From contig NC_089583.1 in assembly GCF_019320115.1 (NCBI RefSeq), positions 81,175,928-81,239,927 on the forward strand: 64,000 bases of DNA, read 5' to 3'. The notes beneath the pieces were generated by a model that was given only the letters and a program-made list of their open reading frames with translations, was not told the origin of the DNA and did no database searches. The DNA is from Miscanthus floridulus. Its lineage: Eukaryota > Streptophyta > Magnoliopsida > Poales > Poaceae. This document shows, in pieces, positions 45,290 through 56,076 of the stretch. Position 1 is the first letter of the stretch. Each line of letters begins with the position of its first letter. The position numbers and the translations under genes are program-made.

Positions 45290-45620
45290 ACCAAGTATTT
45301 TTCATTGGTTGTATGCAGTTCATGTGGTCTGATTTGAAAGAGTCATGCTACAATTTAGGAATAATTTTGACAGAGTATTTTTCACTGGTTGTATGCAGTT
45401 CTGCATGAAAGTGGATACAATTTTAATAGAATTTGGACATATAGGTTCACACAATAGATAGGTAGCACTTAAGTTACAGTAACATAGGTCCAGATAACAT
45501 GATAGGCCGAGATAACATGTCCAGATTACATGTTCAGATTACAGGTTCAGATAACATGTCTAGGGAAAACAAAACAGTAGTGCAGTCTAGGGACATGTCA
45601 GTGGTCCATACTAGAAATCA
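45290..45620. repeat. Short direct repeats near the CACTA 3' side
   Basis: GTATTTTTCA(T/C)TGGTTGTATGC occurs at about 45294 and 45375. CAGATAACATG / CAGATTACATG variants recur between 45490 and 45560. The block CCATACTAGAAATCA is present twice (about 45606 and 45638). Confidence 0.55.
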
Positions 45621-45642
45621 AAACAGTACATCAAGGTCCATA

Positions 45643-48600
45643 CTAGAAATCATCATCTTCATCGTCTAGGGACATGTCATCATTGTTATCATTGCCACCA
45701 TCACTACAGTACTACAGTACTGTCTCATCTTCCTCCTCATCCTCACTATCTTCACGAATAATAGGTTGCTTCTTGCTGCTTATAAGGTCTTGTAAATTTC
45801 CTTCAATTATACTAGCTTCTCCACCTTGAATATTGTGTGTAACCTCATTATCAGCCCCTGCTTGCACTACATGTTCAGTATCAGAACAATAATCATCCTG
45901 ATGCACATCATGACTGGCCTCATCTTTTTCAGCGACATCATAAATATTCCTATGTTCAAATTTCTGCACAACTCACCAATCTTTACCTAAAGATGTGTCT
46001 TGCAGGTAAAATATCTTTTTCAATTGAGTTGCTAAGATGAAAGGATCAGTCTTGTACCATAATGACTGCACATTGATGGATTTGAAATGTCTGTCATTTT
46101 GAAGGCCTATCGTCTTGCCTTCTTGCTTGAACCAATCGCATCGAAATAGAACCACCGTCCGACGGACTTGAAGATTTGAGTTATATTGCAACTCAATTAC
46201 CTCTTTCAGGACTCCATAAAAATCTATGTTGTTCCCATCATGTGAACCTTCAGTCATTACACCACTATTTTGTGTCAGAAGGAAATTCTCACGATCCACA
46301 GTGCTATACCGCACTCCATTAACCTTGCAAGCTGCACAAGTCTTAACTCGTAGATCTGGGCCACGTGACAGTGCCCACAATCCTTCGCTAACCGATTCTA
46401 GATTCTCCTTGCGTTTGTTCTCAATCTGTTGCAACAAAAGTACTCAGTTAACCAATTACATATGGATACTAATGCATTTACTGAACCTAGAAACACAATG
46501 AGTAGTGACTTACATGGCACCTAAACCACTTTGCAAATCCTTGTTCAACCATTTTATCAACATCAAGTGCACCTTGCTGCTCAAGATCGTCCCTGTACAA
46601 GATGCAGGGCAAAGTTAAGTCATAAGAATAATTTGAAAAATTAGAAATAAAACAAAAACTAATCCCCAAAACATCTAATAGATACTTACTCCAAATATTC
46701 CTCAGCTTCTTCATAATTATTTAGCACATACCAAACTAACTTATTGAGGTCAACATCATCAATGTACTGGCTCCTATTAGATCCAACAAGAGTAACACCA
46801 TGCTTAAAAACATAGATGTCATCAGGCAATGGCATCTCTCCATCACTACCATCATCATGGTTAAATCTATTATCAATATCCTCCATATACCTAGAACAAA
46901 AGGTCAAGGTGTCACTTGCCATATATGCCTCAACAATTGATCCTTCTAGCCTAGCCCTGTTCCTTACAAAATTCTTCAAAGTGCCTAGCAGCCTTTCTAT
47001 TGGGTACATCCATCCGTATTGAATAGGTCCTCTTAGCAGTGCCTCATTAGGAAGATGGACAGCCAAGTGCACCATGACATCAAAGAAGGCAGGTGGAAAG
47101 ATTTTCTCAAGCTTGCATAGGATCAATGGAATTTCTTCTTTTAGCCGTTTGACAACATCAATCCTTAGATTTCTACTGCATAGTTCCCTGAAGAAGGTCC
47201 CAAGCTCTGCAACTGCTTCATATACATCCTTCCTCACCAGTCCTCTTAGGCTAGCAGGTATGATTCTTTGCAGGAGTATGTGGCAAGAATGTGTTTTCAG
47301 CTTTCCCTGCACCTTCAAACCATCTTCACTTATGTATCTTGCTAGGTTAGCCGCATATCCATTAGGAAACTTGGTACCTTTGAGAAACTTGCAGAACTTG
47401 ATTTTTTGATCCTTCCCCAAGACATACAAAGCAGGTGGAGCAGTGACTAAGTTGCCATGCTGCTATAAGTACAATTCAAGTCTTATGCCCATATCATGCA
47501 AATCTAGCCTAGCATTGGTTGTGTCCTTGGTCTTGCCCTGCACATTGAGTAATGTGCCAAGAATGTTTTCACATATGTTTTTCTCTATGTGCATCACATC
47601 GAGATTATGTGGAAGCTTTAAATGTTTCCAATATGGCAATCTCCACAACCCAACTTTGCGGCTATAAATCCTTGGACCCTCATTGCGCTTCCTTTTATTT
47701 CCAATAATTTCAGGATGCTTCCCTGGCCTAACATCTTTCACCTTCTCTAGCTCCTCTAGGACCTCCTCCAAAGTGAACTTGCCTAGCTGATCTTTGTTTT
47801 CACGCTTACCATCGAAAGCCAAGCTTCTCCGCCATGCATGTGTCCTTGGAAGGTAACGACGATGTCCAGTGTAACATATTTTACTCCTTATTGCCTGAGA
47901 CAACGGATCCTTGTCGCAATGAATACATGCATAATACCATTTTGTTGTTTGCCCTGATAACGTGCTTAACGCTAGAAAATCATGTATACACCATAGCACG
48001 GCAGCACGAAGGTTAAACTTCCAACCCGTACATGCATCGTAGGTACTGACACCCTTCCATAGATCGAGCAGTTCTTCAATTAGGGGCTCAAGGAACAAAT
48101 CAAAATCCTTTCCTGGAGATTTTGCACCTAAGATGAGTAAAGACATAAAGCAGTTTGCTGGATTCACGCATTCCCATGGTGGGAGATTCAGCGGTGTTAG
48201 AAGCACTGGCCACATACTGTACTACGTACTCATGTTGCCAAATGGATTGAATCCATCGGTAGCTAAGGCAAGCCTCAGGTTCCTCAAATCATCTGCAAAG
48301 GTTGGTTCCCTCGTGTTGAACTCCTTCCATGCTTCTCCATCAGCTAGATGGCTCATTACATTGTCGACTAGCGTCCTTGTTTTCTTGTGCCATTGTGTTT
48401 CCTCAGAAGTGCGCTTTGAAGCAAAAATTCTTTTCAACCTTGGCAAAAGTGGAAAATGCCTCAATACCTTGTGTGGAACCCGCTTGTTCCCAGTTTCATC
48501 TTGCCATCTAGACGCCTTGCATACTGGGCACACATTCTCTTTATAATACCTCTTCCAAAACAACACACAATTGTTCTTGCACACATGGATGTTTTCGAAA

Positions 48601-49217
48601 CCAAGGCCCAGTTCTCCAAGATATTTCTTGGCCTCATCATATGATTTTGGCAACTCACTCTGAGGGTATCCTGATGACAACAACTTCAGCATTGTGGAAA
48701 ATGATGTATTGCCAATTCAATAAAGAGACTTGATATACAATATCCTCACCAGAAAAGAGAATTTTGAATGGCTAGATCCTAGGCTAAGTGACTTCTTTGC
48801 ATCTTCAAGGACTCTTGCAAACCTTGGTTGTTCTCCATCAGCCTCTGCCGTAGCATACAGATCTCCTATCATCTCTGGTACTCTGTGATCCTCATCATAA
48901 TCATCATCGGCCACATCCACATGTATCCCAAAGTCATGATCACTTCCTTCGACCTCCTGCTCCAAATTTTCAACTACTACAGTATCTGCCGACTCCCCAT
49001 GATGAATCCACCTGGTGTATGTAGCTGGCATTCCATAAATGTGTATATGGTCATTTACATCATCCTGAGGCTGTAAACTTTGATTAAGACATTTGCTGCA
49101 CGGACAAAGTATGTGGCTGTATTCGGGGTATCTTTCACTAACAAATTTCATGAACTCTTCAACTCCTTTCACATATGCAGGTGTGAATTGTGTCCCATAA
49201 ATCCAGCTTCTATCCAT
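45643..49217 (-). pseudogene. TNP2-type CACTA transposase
   Basis: The gene model has three exons: 46690-49217, 46514-46592 and 45643-46425 (donors GTAAGTAT and GTAAGTCA; acceptors GTACAG and AACAG), totalling 1130 codons with the stop. The start MDRSWIYG at 49217 opens the transposase-associated domain (FMKFVSERYPEYSHILCPC). The TNP2 core follows (DETGNKRVPHKVLRHFPLLP; NLPPWECV), then DUF4218 (LRGLVRKDVYEAVAELGTFF), DUF4216 (DLRVKTCAACKVNG) and an acidic tail. In-frame stops lie at 48717 and 45973 (TGA) and at 48222, 47463 and 45712 (TAG). No frameshift was found. TNP2 binds and cuts CACTA ends; this copy cannot make a full protein. ORF sequence upstream of 49217 is repeat-rich leader. Confidence 0.87.
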
Positions 49218-49319
49218 CTGTTTTGAGAGTAAAATAAACCTTGCACTCAGTCCTGAAATTAGAGTAAACTCAACAAAATTCAAAAACACATCCAACACAT
49301 GCATATATATAAAGAAATT

Positions 49320-49830
49320 CAAAAACAAATCAAACCTTGTACTGCTCTGTCCCACGTGCCGCTGCTGCTCTGTCCCACGATCACCGGCGCTCTTCTGTCC
49401 CATGCAAACCATCGCTGCCCTATCCCATGCAAGTCGCCGCTGCCCGGCGCTGCTCTCCTCGCCCCATGATTGCCGGCGCTGCTTGGACCGCCCCATGATC
49501 GCCGACACTGGTGCACTGACCCATGCACACCGCCGCTGCTCTGTCCCACGAGCGCTGCCGCTAACCAACGCTCCTCTGCTCACGCACCATGCGCTGCTCT
49601 GCCAGCCCCATGCTCGCCGGTGCTGCTGCACTATCCCACGCGTGCTACCACTGCCCGACGCTGCTCTCCTCGCCCCACGCTCGCTGGCACTGCTCTCCTT
49701 GCTCCACGCTTGCTAGCGCTACTCTGCCCATCCAACACTCGCCGGCGCTGCTCTGCCCACCCGACGATTGCCGGCGCTAATCTGCTGTGCTCACCCGATG
49801 CTACTCTCACGGCGCGAGGGTTTGTCTGCG
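49320..49830. repeat. Degenerate GC-rich repeats in the CACTA leader
   Basis: Variants of GCCGGCGCTGCTCTGCCCA and CGCTGCTCTGTCCCAC recur irregularly every 30-60 bases. They generate long but meaningless ORFs on both strands. Confidence 0.6.
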
Positions 49831-49856
49831 CCCACGTCTGTGCGATCATGGGTTTA

Positions 49857-50258
49857 GGGCATGTTTGGTTCCCTGTATGCGGCTCAACCAGGCTCACGGG
49901 ATGCAACAACCAAATGTTTGGTTACCAGTGCCGATGTTTGGGCCTAGCCCGCGTGGTGCAAAAAGCGTCCTTCAGCCAGGCTCTGCAGATATGGGGAAAT
50001 CGAGCGTTTCTCGGTGCCAGGCTAGCCTGATACATGAGGTGCATGTGGAGAGGCTACACGTGGCAAAAAAAGTCATCAGCTCAGCTCCGGACCAGACAAC
50101 CAAATAGCGTTTGTCTACAGCATGTTTGGACTGACGCAAGTAACCAAATGTAGAGACCTTGCATGCGTTCGGCCTAGCTGTAGAGAGCCTGGTTCTCTGC
50201 TACGAGCCTGGTTCCGGTGGGCCCATGAACTATGATCAATTCAATTTAGGGAACCAAG
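49857..50258. mobile_element. Possible MITE inside the CACTA element
   Basis: It begins GGGCATGTTTGGTTCCCTG and ends near TTTAGGGAACCAAG, which are imperfect inverted ends. The interior has related inverted motifs (AACCAAATG, CATGTTTGG). The right limit is uncertain. Confidence 0.35.
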
Positions 50259-50318
50259 TTTCAATTATCATGTTATACATTTACAAATAGAAAAACATGC
50301 ATGCCTTTATCACAAAAC

Positions 50319-50398
50319 GGCGAGTGCTCCAGTGGTAACGCACCAACATGTCTAGCAACAGGTCGTGGGTTCGAATCTCCCTATGTGCGCTATTTTTT
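50319..50398 (+). ncRNA. tRNA-like sequence with Pol III boxes
   Basis: An A-box-like GTGCTCCAGTGGTAACGC (50324-50341) and a B-box-like GGTTCGAATCTCC (50368-50380) are correctly spaced, and six T follow at 50393-50398. The T-arm pairs only partly and the acceptor ends do not pair well, so this is a tRNA pseudogene or the head of a tRNA-derived SINE rather than a working tRNA. Confidence 0.45.
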
Positions 50399-50470
50399 GG
50401 CAAAAAAAGGGAGGCACAAGGATGCAGGTCTAGTTGGACCGTGTGGGCCACGCTGCCCCACTTGTTCGTC

Positions 50471-50610
50471 GCCACATCCTTAGGCTGAGACCCACTGGTG
50501 GGACCGCATTGCCACATCTTCGAGGTTGGGACCCAATGGTGGGACCACATCGCCAAGTCCTCGAGGTGGGACCTACTGGTGGGACCACGGCGCCACGTCC
50601 TCGAGGTGGT
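50471..50610. repeat. About 40-bp tandem repeat, 3.5 copies
   Basis: Units start with GCCACATCCTTA, GCCACATCTTCG, GCCAAGTCCTCG and GCCACGTCCTCG at 50471, 50511, 50552 and 50592. Each contains CTGGTGGGACC or AATGGTGGGACC. Confidence 0.8.
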
Positions 50611-50813
50611 ACACGAGCCAAATGATCTATGACGATTTAGTTTTGTTGTTTTATGACAATTCTTTTGTTTTTGTCATTATTCTTCATGCCAAAGCTCCAT
50701 CACTTGTTACTTATGACGAAGCTGGAAATTTTGTCATAGAAAGCGCTTGTTCTGTGATGAAATTTGTAAGCGTCATGACTGAATCGTCATTGATGAACAC
50801 ATTTCTAGTAGTG

Positions 50814-53800
50814 AATACACTAGCATCGGTGGAAACAAATATAGCTTTGTGATAGTGGATAATTATACTAGATACACATGGGTATTCTTTCTAGTAGATA
50901 AAAGTGATGTGTTTGTAACCTTCAAGTCATTTGTCAAGGACATATACAATGAGTTTGAAACAACCATCAAGAGAGTTAGAAGTGACAATGGTAGTGAGTT
51001 TAATAACACTAGAATTGATGATTTGTGTGATGATTTTGGAATTAGACATCAATTCTTGGCCAAGTACACTCCATAATCAAATGGTCTTGTTGAGAGGAAG
51101 AATAGAATACTTATCGACATGGCAAGGTCTATGCTTAGTGAGTATAATGTGAGTCAATCCTTTTGGGTCAAAGCAATCAACACGGGTTGCTATTATAGTA
51201 ACCTCCTCTATTATCACCGAATGATGGATAAGACACCTTATGAGCTCTTCAATGATAGAAAGCCCAACATTGCATATTTTTTGATTTTTGGTTGCAAATG
51301 CTACATATTGAAGAAAGGCACTAGATTGAGCAAGTTTGACAATAAGTGTGATGAAGGATTCTAGCTTGGATACTCAACCACTAGCAAAGCATATAGAGTT
51401 TGGAATTTGGCAAGTTGTACTCTTGAAGAAGTTCATGATGTTGAATTTGATGAAACCAAGGGTTCCCAAGATGAAGATGAGAATCTTGATGATATTAGAG
51501 GCATTCAATTGTCAAATGCTATGAAGAACATGGATATTGGTGAATTGAGGCCTAGAGAAGTGATAGATGAAGAAGATGATCAAGTTCAAGTGCTATCCTC
51601 TCCCAATATGCAAGTTGATACAAATCAAGCAAGTACAAGTGGCTCGCATGACAATGTGCAAGATCAAGTGGCTAGGTCATCATCTCAAGTGAATCAATCC
51701 AATGAGCAAGCACGTGCAAGTAATTAAGTCCAAATACTCCAACCAACTAATATTGCAAGAGATCATCCATTGTACACTATAATTAGATATTTTTTTGGAG
51801 GTGTACAAACAAGATCAAGATTGGCATCATTTTATGAGCACTTCTTATTTGTGTCATCCATTGAACCAAAGAAGATAGATGAAGCCTTGAAGGATGTTCA
51901 TTGGGTCAATGCTATGCATGAAGAGCTAAACAACTTCACCAGAAATCAAGTATGGGAGTTAGCTAAAATACCAAAGAATCACAATATGATTGGAACCAAA
52001 TGAGTCTTTAGAAACAAGCAAGATCAAGATAGGATAGAAGTAAAGAACAAAGCAAGATTGGTAGCACAAGGTTACACTCAAGTTCAAGGTCTTGACTTTG
52101 GAGAAACATATGTCCCGGTTGCTAGATTGGAAGCAATTAGAATCTTGCTAGCCTATGCTTGTGTCCACAACATCAAACTCTATCAAATGGATGTGAAGAG
52201 TGCATTTCTCAATGGCTACATCAATGACTTGATTTATCTTGAGCAACCGCCCGGTTTTAAAGATGACAAGAAGCCCAACCATGTGTACAAGCTAAGAAAG
52301 GCATTGCATGGTTTGAAGCAAGCACCTAGAGCATGGTATGAGAGGTTGAGAGATTTTCTCCTCTCTAAGGGATTCAAGATGGGAAAGGTTGACACCACTC
52401 TTTTCACAAAGAAGATTGGAAATGACTTGTTTGCGTTGCAAATCTATGTTGATGACATCATATTTGGATCAACCAATCAAGACTTTTGTGAAGAGTTTGG
52501 GAAAATGATGGCCAATGAGTTTGAGATATCCATGATTAGAGAGTTGAGTTACTTCCTTGGTTTCAAATCAAGCAAATGAAGAATGGCACATTTGTAAGTC
52601 AAGGCAAGTACATCAAAGACATGCTCAAGAAGTTTGGAATGGATGATGCCAAGTCAATTAGTACACCAATGGGAACAAATGACAATTTGGATAGTGATGC
52701 AAGTGGCAACATGGTAGATCAAAAGTTGTATCGGTCTATGATTGGAAGCCTACTCTATGTGACCGCATTTAGGTCGGATGTCACGTTTAGTGTGTGCATG
52801 TGTGCAAGATTTCAAGCATCACCAAGAGAAAGTCATTTGAAGGCTATGAAGAGAATATTGAGGTACTTAAATCATATACAAAATGTTGGTTTGTGGTATC
52901 CCAAAGGAGCAAAGTTTGAGTTAGTTGGATATTCGGACTCCGATTATGCGGGATGCAAGGTTGAAAGGAAGAGCACATTGGGTACATGTCTGAAAGCTCT
53001 AGTTTGGTTTTGGTGAATTGATGAAACCCTAAGTGCTAACCTAATTTATCAAGTGATCATGAGATAGGTAGCACATTCCAAGTGGTGAAGCAAATGAAGA
53101 TTATGACATGATGATGGTGATGCCATGGTGATAATCAAGTGCTTGGACTTGAAAAGAAGAAAGATAAAAACAAAAGGCTCAAGGCAAAGGTATAAATGGT
53201 AGGAGCTATTTTGTTTTGGTGATCAAGACACTTAGAGAGTGTGATCACATTTAGGATCGATAGTCATACTATTAAGAGGGGTGAAACTCGTATCAAAATG
53301 CGGTTATCAAAGTGCCACTAGATGCTCTAACTCATTGCATATGCATTTAGGATTTAGTAGAGTGCTAACACCCTTGAAAATGTGTTGTGAAAATATGCTA
53401 ACACACATGTGCACAAGGTGATACACTTGGTGGTTGGCACATTTGAGCAAGGGTAAGAAACTTCACCGGTGGAGTGTCCGCCCGTAGAGTGCGGACAGTC
53501 CAACGGTGCCACTGGCGCCCTATACAGAAAAGACGGAGGTCACTGTAAGTGACCGGACACTGGCCACAGTAGGACCGGCGCATCCGGTCAGTAGAAGTTG
53601 TAAAGACACTGGCGTTGGTCTCTGACCGGACGCTGGGTCACTTAGTGACCGAATGCTGGAGGGTTGTGTCCGGTCCTGCTGACGTGGCAGCGCACAGGTG
53701 AGACGCCGAGTGACCGAACGCTGGGTGAGTCTGGTGGAGCATGACCGGACGCGTCCGGTTGTGATTTTTTGCTTCTGGATGCTTACTAGAAATGACCGGA

Positions 53801-55345
53801 CACTAAGGTCCTGCGTCCGGTCACTTCATAGTAGCACGTCCGGTCATCACTTGACCGTTGGGATCAAGCGCTCAGTATTTGAAGAGAGGGGACATGTGGC
53901 ATGCATCGCACGACTGGACGCTGGGGTCCAGCGTCCGGTCAATCAGACCGGAGCGTCTGGTCGCCCCGTGTTTAGTGCAGTGAGGAGCCCAACGGCTCTA
54001 TTCATGGGGTCTCTATTTAAGCCCCATGGCCAGCTCAAGCTCACTCTCTTGGCCATTTGCATTGACATAGCAACCTTGTGAGCTTAGACAAAGCCCTCCC
54101 ACTCATCTCCATCATTGATTCATCATCTTTGTGAGATTGGGAGAGAATCCAAGTGCATTGCTTGAGTGTTTGCATCTAGAGGAACTTGGTGTTCATGTTT
54201 CGCTACGGAATTCGCTTGTTACTCTTGGTGGTTGCTACCACCTAGATGGCTTGGAGCAGCGAGGATCGTTGAGCGGAGGTTGGTGATTGTCTCCGGCTCC
54301 GATCGTGGTGATTGTGAGGGGTTCTTGACCTTTCTCGGCGGAGAGCCAAAAAGTACTCTAGTGAATTGCCCGTGGCTTGTGTGATCCTCATCTTGTGTTG
54401 GTTGTATGGCACCCTATTGAGAGTTTGGCATGTGATGTCAATTAGCGCATGAACCTTCAAGTGAGTGAATTGCCACAACGAGGAGTAGTTTGCCGGCAAG
54501 CAAGTGAACCTCGATAAAAAATCATTATGTTCATCATTTGATTCTGAGGTGATTGGTCTTCATTGATATTGATTCTTGTGATTGATTGGTTCACTCCTCG
54601 ACATGGTGGTATAACTATCTTGCTCTCTCTCTCTTTACATTACCGCAAACTAGTTATCAAGCTCTTTAGTGTAGCTAGTTGTGAGAGCTTGTTAGTTTGG
54701 TTAGTATGGCTCTTTAGTTAGTCTTTGAGAGCACACTAACTTAGTATAGTGTCATAGCTATTGTGTGGTTAGAGACAATAGAAATTAAAATTGTGGTAGG
54801 TGGCTTGCATTTTTAGTAGACTAGCGCAACACTTGCTTCGTCTCATAATTGTCTAACCGGTTTGTTAAGTGTTGTTGTAGAATTTTTTTAATAGGCTATT
54901 CACCCCCCCTGCTCTAGCCATTAGGACCTTACAATGTCAACTATTGGGAAGATTACTTGTATCTTGGTCATCAAAGAAGCAAAATAGTGTTGTATTATCA
55001 ACTACCGAAGCCAAATATATATCTGTCGGTAGTTGTTGTGCACAAATTCTTTGGATGAAGGACACTTTGAATGACTTTGGAATCAAGTTCAAGAATGTGT
55101 CATTGCTATGTGACAATGAGAGTGCAATCAAGCTAACCAACAATTCGGTTCAACATGTAAGAATAAAGCACATTGATGTCCGCCACCATTTCATAAGAGA
55201 TCGTCAACAAAAAGGGGACATTTCAATTGGGAGTGTGGGCACCGAAGATCCACTTGCCGACATATTCACCATGCCACTTGATGAGAAGAGGTTTCGCAAG
55301 CTAATGAATGAGTTGATCATATTGGATTTCTCAAATATGTGTTGA
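50814..55345 (+). pseudogene. Sirevirus B integrase, reverse transcriptase and RNase H
   Basis: Integrase resumes after the CACTA end, with catalytic residues visible in VIVDNYTRYTW, RVRSDNGSEF and NGLVERKN. RT is at about 51770-52579 with QMDVKSAFLNG and IYVDDIIFGS. RNase H covers 52580-52990 and 54939-55345, with YSDSDYAG, STTEAKYI and VGTEDPLADIF, and ends at a TAG at 55343-55345. In-frame stops occur, for example at 51074 (TAA), 51361 (TAG), 51725 (TAA) and 52001 (TGA), and one base is missing near 52563. The RNase H frame is restored exactly when the solo LTR and one TSD copy are removed. Inactive copy. Confidence 0.87.
52991..54933 (+). mobile_element. Solo Sirevirus LTR inserted in Sirevirus RNase H
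   Basis: A 1943-bp LTR from TGAAAGCTCTAG to GGACCTTACA is flanked by ATGTC at 52986-52990 and 54934-54938. It is closely similar to the LTR at 33722-35640, including the TATA-like CTATTTAAGC near 54011 and the CCGGACGC-type motifs. No internal domain is present, so it arose by LTR-LTR recombination. Confidence 0.92.
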
Positions 55346-56076
55346 TGCACCCCCACTTATATGACATGCCTCTCCTTCGAGCAAAGCAAGGTAAAATTGT
55401 TTGGCATGACATACATCTTTTGCTAAGGACTTGTTTAGTGCATCTAGTTATTCCTATCATGTCTTAGGCTCATTCATGAAAATCAAATGGATTTGATGCT
55501 TGTATAGTACCACTATTGCTTATGTGATTGACCTGATCTAGTGGTAGCATATGACATGTTTGTGGGCTTGTGAACCTAGTGTTTAATCTAGAAAATGAGC
55601 TATATGTGTTTAACTCAACATTGTCAAGATAACCCTTGCAATGAGGTGTGAAGAAGTTTACCATTGGATCAAAGTGAGTTTAATGTCTTTGGCAAATGAT
55701 CTAGATTGAACCAAATTTAGAAAATGATCCTCACATACACTCTAACCTATCTAAAATTGAAGCTCACCTTTTATGGTCATTGTTGACAAAGGGGGAGAAG
55801 TAATTCACAAAGGGGAGACAAATAAAGATAAGAAATGATAAAGAAAGGGGATCAATTAAAATTTTGAGCACACAAGTAGAGGGAGCAAGCTCATAAACTT
55901 GAATGTTGCATTTGAATGTGCATTTACATATGTATGCTTGCATGGCATAAGTTTTAAATTCAATATCCATGCTTGTGTGGTGTATGCTAGTTGTAAATTT
56001 GATTAATGAAATGAAATACTAGTATGCATAGGGAAATTTCTAGATATTTGTGATCTCTCAAGTGGTACTAGAGCCT
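55346..56076 (+). other. Sirevirus B 3' noncoding region with multiple polypurine tracts
   Basis: Homologous to 32606-33400. Purine tracts include AAAGGGGGAGAAG (55788), AAAGGGGAGAC (55809), GAAAGGGGATC (55844) and TAGAGGGAGC (55877). It is interrupted at about 56077 and resumes at 59629-59935, ending CAAAAAGGGGAGAT against the 3' LTR. Confidence 0.75.

Larger units (their letters stand above)
44528..50813 (-). mobile_element. CACTA (En/Spm) transposon, left end in the gap
   Basis: The right terminus ATTTCTAGTAGTG ends at 50813 and is the reverse complement of the CACTACTAGAAAT CACTA terminal repeat. It lies inside Sirevirus integrase coding sequence, which resumes at 50814. Subterminal ATGACG/TGTCAT motifs at 50620-50800 are typical of CACTA ends. 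A TNP2-type transposase gene is encoded on the minus strand. The left terminal repeat is not visible and is presumably in the N gap. Confidence 0.85.

Noticed and set aside
49218..49631. N-terminal extension of the CACTA transposase ORF
   Set aside because: It is composed of degenerate GC-rich repeats with Ser/Arg/Gln bias; the known domain begins at MDRSW (49217).
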